This document shows, piece by piece, positions 7,035-10,060 of a stretch of 10,060 bases of DNA (the first letter of the stretch is position 1; every line of letters starts with the position of its first letter). A program made the position numbers and the translations under genes. The notes under the pieces were generated by a model. The model made no database searches, was not told the DNA's origin, and saw only the letters and a program-made list of their open reading frames with translations. The stretch comes from an uncultured Methylobacter sp. (GTDB taxonomy: Bacteria > Pseudomonadota > Gammaproteobacteria > Methylococcales > Methylomonadaceae), in assembly GCA_903831545.1 (NCBI GenBank), contig CAIKYI010000627.1, positions 1-10,060 of the forward strand, read 5' to 3'.

Positions 7035-7151
7035 ATGGACTACACCAAAATTCTACAGGAATTAAATAATGCTTCATTATTTGATTTACACAGATTGCAA
7101 TCAGCAATTTATCAGGAATTACTAAACGCACTTTCGATTTCGTCAGGTTGA
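7035..7151 (+). CDS. 38-codon small ORF, possibly a truncated gene
   Basis: ATG 7035 to TGA 7149-7151 encodes 38 residues beginning MDYTKILQELNNASLFDLHR and ending LLNALSISSG. AGGA at 7022-7025 lies 9 nt upstream of the ATG, a good ribosome binding site. The peptide reads as one amphipathic helix with regularly spaced Leu/Ile, unlike a chance frame. It has no signal peptide and is not hydrophobic enough for a membrane span. The stop codon lies in the left arm of a strong hairpin (7145-7183). Either it is a genuine small protein gene with a terminator-like end, or the N-terminal remnant of a longer gene cut by whatever brought in the hairpin. Family not firmly recognised. Confidence 0.5.
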   Translation: MDYTKILQELNNASLFDLHRLQSAIYQELLNALSISSG

Positions 7152-7183
7152 AATAAACCATCACTAGTGGTTTATTTCAACCT
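7145..7183. terminator. Strong 16-bp hairpin overlapping the micro-ORF stop
   Basis: AGGTTGAAATAAACCA (7145-7160) and TGGTTTATTTCAACCT (7168-7183) form a perfect 16-bp stem with a 7-nt loop, TCACTAG. The left arm includes the last bases and the stop codon of the 38-codon ORF. The plus strand continues CCGGTTTCTTTTGGG, so the T-tract is offset and interrupted. It would make a very stable RNA structure and could end transcription or protect an mRNA end, but a classic intrinsic terminator is not proven. It could also be a palindromic mobile repeat. Confidence 0.5.
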
Positions 7184-7287
7184 CCGGTTTCTTTTGGGTG
7201 TGATAAGATCCTGTTTGATTAGGTGCTAGCTATTGATTTTATTTCTTTTTAATACTTGTGGCATGGAAATAGCTTTACAGTCTGTAA

Positions 7288-7473
7288 GTGCCGGTAAAAA
7301 GTTCATTGATTAGTAAATTTATTACATGGTTACATAAAACGTTTGATGCTTATTTAATGTACATTTCCAGGAGTAGAACTGCCGTGATATTAGAAATTAT
7401 CTTTGCGAGTGTTTTTGGCGTAGCTGTTTTTTATGCTCATATTTTTATCAAAAAAATATCAAATGACGAGTGA
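7288..7473 (+). CDS. Doubtful small membrane ORF, 61 aa
   Basis: A frame from GTG 7288 to TGA 7471-7473 gives 61 residues with one convincing transmembrane segment (AVILEIIFASVFGVAVFYAH) between basic flanks (SRSRT before, KK after), consistent with a single-pass inner-membrane peptide. There is no ribosome binding site before the GTG, nor before the internal ATG at 7357, and no family was recognised. The coherent topology argues for coding, the poor start against it. Confidence 0.3.
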   Translation: MPVKSSLISKFITWLHKTFDAYLMYISRSRTAVILEIIFASVFGVAVFYAHIFIKKISNDE

Positions 7474-7526
7474 CGATCATAAATAAAAGATTTGAATCAC
7501 CTGTAAAGTCAATCACCTAAAATTTG

Positions 7527-7576
7527 AAGCTGGTAATAGGGCTATTAAAGTTGAAAATTTCCTGAAATGCCAGCTT
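7527..7576. repeat. Weak inverted repeat between the 61-aa ORF and creA
   Basis: AAGCTGG (7527-7533) pairs with CCAGCTT (7570-7576) around a 36-nt loop, and a T-run occurs shortly after on the plus strand (from about 7583). It could serve as a loose terminator for plus-strand transcription, but the long loop makes this weak. Confidence 0.25.
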
Positions 7577-7631
7577 GAGAGCTTTTTTTCGACTTGACAA
7601 CGTTGCTGAGACGGGCGCTTTAAACTTTAAA

Positions 7632-8096
7632 TTAATGGCCTGTCCAGGGCATTACAGGAACGGTGGAGATACTGTTGGCGGGAGCTCCGTCAATCAGTTT
7701 ACGGCTAACTGCGACATAAACCAGCGTATTTCGCTTGGCGTCAAACAGGCGAGTCACGCGTGTTTCTTTAAACAGGATAGAGGTGTCTTCGCTAAAAGCG
7801 GTTTCCTGTTCCGGCAGTTTGCTATTAATAACGATCGGCCCCACTTGACGGCAGGCAATCGAGAATTGGGACGGATCTTCCGCAACTCCCAAGGTTCCGC
7901 TGATTCCGCCGGTGCGCGCCTGACTGATATGACAGGTGACGCCTTGAACTTTGGGGTCATCAAAAGCTTGTACGCAGACTTTATGATTTGCGCCGATCAG
8001 TTTCCAGGCGGTGGTGATGCAACCAATTTCTTCTGCCTGGGCTTCGTAAGTTAAAGAAATAAGCAATAGTGCACTTGCTGCAAGGGTTTTTTTCAT
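7632..8096 (-). CDS. creA: CreA-family periplasmic protein
   Basis: A 154-residue protein matching the CreA family (E. coli CreA is about 157 aa), which is conserved in proteobacteria but has no settled biochemical function. A signal peptide is clear: MKKTLAASALLLISLTYEAQA followed by EEIGCITTAWKL. The mature part has family features: CVQAFDDPKVQGVTCHIS, GISGTLGVAEDPSQFSIAC, TSILFKETRVTRLFDAKRNT and a C-terminal LVYVAVSRKLIDG-type strand. Four cysteines in the mature protein (IGC, KVC, VTC, IAC) could form disulfides in the periplasm. I set the start at ATG 8096 because the signal peptide begins there; the same frame is open to 8201 but the extra 35 residues would bury the signal. No good ribosome binding site is seen. 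It diverges from the SmbP-like gene. No creBCD genes are nearby. Confidence 0.9.
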   Translation of the reverse strand: MKKTLAASALLLISLTYEAQAEEIGCITTAWKLIGANHKVCVQAFDDPKVQGVTCHISQARTGGISGTLGVAEDPSQFSIACRQVGPIVINSKLPEQETAFSEDTSILFKETRVTRLFDAKRNTLVYVAVSRKLIDGAPANSISTVPVMPWTGH

Positions 8097-8352
8097 AGGA
8101 GTCACAAAAGAGTTATTGGCTGATAGCGCTGAATTGTAACAGATAATAGTCATTAACCTAAAAACCGCCGATGAACCTTCCAAATCTTGTCTGCGGGTCA
8201 AAGGTTGTGCTTTTCTTCATCACTCCAAACTTTACTTAAGCATTGTAAAATAGCGTAAATCCGTGATAAGTAACATTGTGTGGTGAAAATGATATTTTTT
8301 GCCCGGAAAGCGCTACACTACATAGACTACAAAGTTTAATGAGGTTTGAATT

Positions 8353-8688
8353 ATGAAAAAATTAGCTTCAATCTGTGGGTTTTCGTTATTTTTTTTAAGT
8401 ACTTTTGTTTTTGCTGATGCGCATTTTTTTGTTGGTAAAGATCGTACCAATGCGGCTATAGTTTCTGGTGTAGCGGGTCAAACCCGGATTTTGATAGAGC
8501 ATGCAAAGGTCGCTTTGGAACATACGCTAGAGGCTTCCCTCACTGCCAAGGGCGTAGAAAAAAGTCATTTAGACTCAGCGGCAAGGGAACTCCAGGAATG
8601 TCTTGATCTTGCGGGTATGGGTCATGTCGGTGCCGCTACCATGCACGCTGAAGCGGCTGAAAAGCATATCAAGGCCAGCAATAAATGA
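8353..8688 (+). CDS. Exported small metal-binding protein, SmbP-like
   Basis: ATG 8353 has GAGG at 8341-8344 with an 8-nt spacer. The 111-residue product starts with a signal peptide (MKKLASICGFSLFFLSTFVFA, then DAHFF), so it should be periplasmic. The mature part is helical with histidines in helix-repeat positions: EHAKVALEHTLEAS (His50, His57), KSHLDSAARELQE (His72), and GHVGAATMHAEAAEKHIKAS (His91, His98, His105). This spacing resembles SmbP, the small His-rich metal-binding protein first described in Nitrosomonas europaea, which folds as a helical bundle and binds copper and other divalent metals. It has fewer His than that protein, so metal binding is inferred. It appears to be a single-gene unit, followed by a hairpin at 8727-8761. 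Confidence 0.65.
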   Translation: MKKLASICGFSLFFLSTFVFADAHFFVGKDRTNAAIVSGVAGQTRILIEHAKVALEHTLEASLTAKGVEKSHLDSAARELQECLDLAGMGHVGAATMHAEAAEKHIKASNK

Positions 8689-8726
8689 TGGATAGTGCGT
8701 CAATCCGGTACTGTATTCCATTAATT

Positions 8727-8761
8727 AAGTGATAACATGCCTTGAAAAGCTGTTATCACTT
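8727..8761 (+). terminator. Terminator-like hairpin after the SmbP-like gene
   Basis: AAGTGATAACA (8727-8737) and TGTTATCACTT (8751-8761) form a perfect 11-bp stem with a 13-nt loop, 38 bp after the SmbP-like stop. Only a short T-rich TT-TGTGG follows, so it may act as an mRNA 3' end or a modest intrinsic terminator. Confidence 0.5.
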
Positions 8762-8778
8762 TGTGGTTGCTTACTTTG

Positions 8779-8833
8779 TGCAGGCGCAAAGCTTTAATCC
8801 CAAATGACAATGAGCCTGCAACTAAATTTTTTT
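8779..8833 (+). terminator. Second terminator candidate with T-run
   Basis: TGCAGGC (8779-8785) pairs with GCCTGCA (8814-8820), a GC-rich 7-bp stem around a 28-nt loop, followed after six bases by a run of seven T (8827-8833). The T-run suits an intrinsic terminator for leftward-to-rightward transcription; the long loop weakens the case. Confidence 0.4.
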
Positions 8834-8928
8834 AAAGGGTAATTGTCGATTCCATTTGGCTGATCTTCAAGCAATCCCGGAGCCTTTGTTCAAAGCAGCC
8901 CCGATAAATCATCAGACTGATACGCATC

Positions 8929-9831
8929 ATGACTTTATTAACACCTAATATATTTCACCTTATCGCCACCTCGCGGCCTGCTTTTCTTTTATTGCCTCTT
9001 TGCAGTCTGTCACTAGCGCTGGCTTATGTTATTTCGCAAGGTATTTATATCAATTTGCTACATTTAGCTTTGCTTCTTACGGGAGCTTTAGCGGCGCATA
9101 TCAGCGTAAATATGTTTAATGAATATGAAGACTTTAAAAGCGGGCTTGATTTTAATACTGAACGCACTCCCTTTAGTGGCGGTAGTGGTACGCTTCCCGC
9201 CAGACCCGATTTAGCGGGATCAGTTTATTTTGGCGCGCTGACTGGTTTGATGATTACAACGCTGATTGGTTTGTATTTCTTGTGGATTATTGGTTGGGGG
9301 TTGTTACCGATTGGTCTGGCTGGTCTTACGCTGATTTATTTTTATACCCAAAAAATCACCCGTTGGCCTTTTTTTTGTTTAATTGCGCCGGGTCTGGCCT
9401 TTGGGCCATTGATGATAGGCGGGGCTTATTATGTGTTAAGTGGTCACTTTAGTTTGGCCGTTACTTTAGGTTCGATAGTGGTTTTTTTTCTGGTTAATAA
9501 TTTGTTATTGCTTAACCAGTTTCCTGATCTGGAGGCTGATAAGGCGGTAGGGCGACGTCATCTGCCGATATTATTGGGCAGAAAAAAATCAGCATGGATT
9601 TATATCGGTTTTTTGATGGCAACGTACAGCTTGATCATTGTGTGTGTTTATCTGGCATTTTTACCAATAACAGGTTTATTGGGCTTATTGTCATTAGCGC
9701 TTGCTATCCCAGCTGCCATTTTAAGCCTTAAATACGCAGACGATATGGAAAGATTAAAGCCGGTCTTGGCGTTGAATGTTGCGATAACTTTAAGTACGCC
9801 GGTTTTGGTTGCCATCGGAATTATTTTGTAG
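8929..9831 (+). CDS. UbiA-superfamily prenyltransferase, MenA-like
   Basis: A 300-residue integral membrane protein with about eight to nine helices, typical of UbiA-type aromatic prenyltransferases, which join a polyprenyl diphosphate to an acceptor. The first Mg-diphosphate motif is NMFNEYEDFKSGLD (61-74; N64, D68 and D74 in the N-x-x-x-D-x-x-x-x-x-D pattern) and the second is NQFPDLEADKAVGRRHLP (196-213; D200 and D204). The GRRHLPILLG context resembles MenA (dihydroxynaphthoate polyprenyltransferase) more than UbiA, but no other menaquinone genes are present, so the acceptor is unknown; it might be a quinone, a pigment or another lipid. ATG 8929 is the natural start although no strong ribosome binding site precedes it. 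It stands alone and ends 23 bp from the convergent tsaC. Confidence 0.85.
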   Translation: MTLLTPNIFHLIATSRPAFLLLPLCSLSLALAYVISQGIYINLLHLALLLTGALAAHISVNMFNEYEDFKSGLDFNTERTPFSGGSGTLPARPDLAGSVYFGALTGLMITTLIGLYFLWIIGWGLLPIGLAGLTLIYFYTQKITRWPFFCLIAPGLAFGPLMIGGAYYVLSGHFSLAVTLGSIVVFFLVNNLLLLNQFPDLEADKAVGRRHLPILLGRKKSAWIYIGFLMATYSLIIVCVYLAFLPITGLLGLLSLALAIPAAILSLKYADDMERLKPVLALNVAITLSTPVLVAIGIIL

Positions 9832-9854
9832 AGACGAATAAATCGCCAAACAAT

Positions 9855-10060
9855 TTAGCGTAGCTTGTTTCCAGTCTGGGCATCAAATATAGCGGTTTCC
9901 TGCGCAAGTTGTCCGACAGTTCCATGTATTATAAAAATATCGGTCTTTGCAAAGCTTGTTAACAGCTTCCTCGCTTCCCTGATAGCGGGTCGGGTTGTAG
10001 CATTGGCGCTGGTGGAGACTAGCGGACTTCCAAAGTGAGCGCACAAATCGCGGGCTACAG
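9855..10060 (-). CDS. tsaC: Threonylcarbamoyl-AMP synthase TsaC (YrdC/Sua5 family), C-terminal part
   Basis: A minus-strand frame is open from the window edge to TAA at 9855-9857. It reads VARDLCAHFGSPLVSTSANA and ends TAIFDAQTGNKLR. GSPLVSTSAN is the hallmark C-terminal block of the YrdC fold, and the ending matches short TsaC proteins rather than the longer Sua5 form with an extra domain. TsaC makes threonylcarbamoyl-AMP from threonine, bicarbonate and ATP for the t6A37 modification of ANN-decoding tRNAs. Only about 67 C-terminal residues are present; the start lies beyond the window. The internal codon at 10044-10046 is TTG (Leu), not a start. Confidence 0.93.
   Translation of the reverse strand, partial: VARDLCAHFGSPLVSTSANATTRPAIREARKLLTSFAKTDIFIIHGTVGQLAQETAIFDAQTGNKLR

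Noticed and set aside
7263..7313. Very short ORF starting at ATG 7263 (16 codons)
   Set aside because: No ribosome binding site and too short to support; it overlaps the doubtful 61-aa frame.
7575..8054. 159-codon plus-strand frame over creA
   Set aside because: Antisense to creA, whose signal peptide and family motifs are clear; the frame is a shadow.

Overview
The window looks like a chromosomal segment of a moderately AT-rich gammaproteobacterium. The protein set fits a free-living aerobe: a GNAT-fused NDP-forming acyl-CoA synthetase of the Pat/PatZ type, a CreA-like periplasmic protein, a YjdM zinc-ribbon protein, an SmbP-like metal-binding protein, a UbiA/MenA-type prenyltransferase and TsaC. 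A methanotroph of the Methylococcales would suit, but that is an impression from gene content and nothing in the window proves it. No rRNA, tRNA, CRISPR array or intact insertion sequence was seen.

Layout. Positions 1-629 (+) are the end of a surface-polysaccharide locus: the C-terminus of an unrecognised protein, then an FdtA/QdtA-type dTDP-sugar 3,4-ketoisomerase. After a short spacer with weak inverted repeats, a large gene on the opposite strand (772-3453) encodes the Pat-like protein. Positions 3454-4222 are gene-poor and hold short, interrupted open frames that look like decayed coding sequence. Positions 4223-5512 (+) hold three small genes: a two-helix membrane protein of unknown role, a very acidic orphan protein and YjdM. 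Between YjdM and a convergent cation-diffusion-facilitator gene (5835-6776, -) lies a 171-bp element bounded by near-perfect 17-bp terminal inverted repeats and containing a second palindrome, resembling a MITE.

Positions 6777-7631 are sparse. They contain a 12-bp tandem repeat, a 38-codon ORF with a good ribosome binding site whose stop codon lies inside a 16-bp perfect hairpin, and a doubtful small membrane ORF. CreA (7632-8096, -) and the SmbP-like gene (8353-8688, +) are divergent and both products carry signal peptides. Two terminator-like hairpins follow the SmbP-like gene. The prenyltransferase gene (8929-9831, +) converges on a partial tsaC (9855-10060, -) with a 23-bp gap.

Most genes look like separate transcription units and there is no obvious multi-gene system. 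Loose themes are metal handling (CDF transporter, SmbP-like protein, zinc-ribbon YjdM) and control of acetyl-CoA metabolism (Pat). The least explained parts are the MITE-like element, the micro-ORF with its hairpin, and the decayed region 3.5-4.2 kb.
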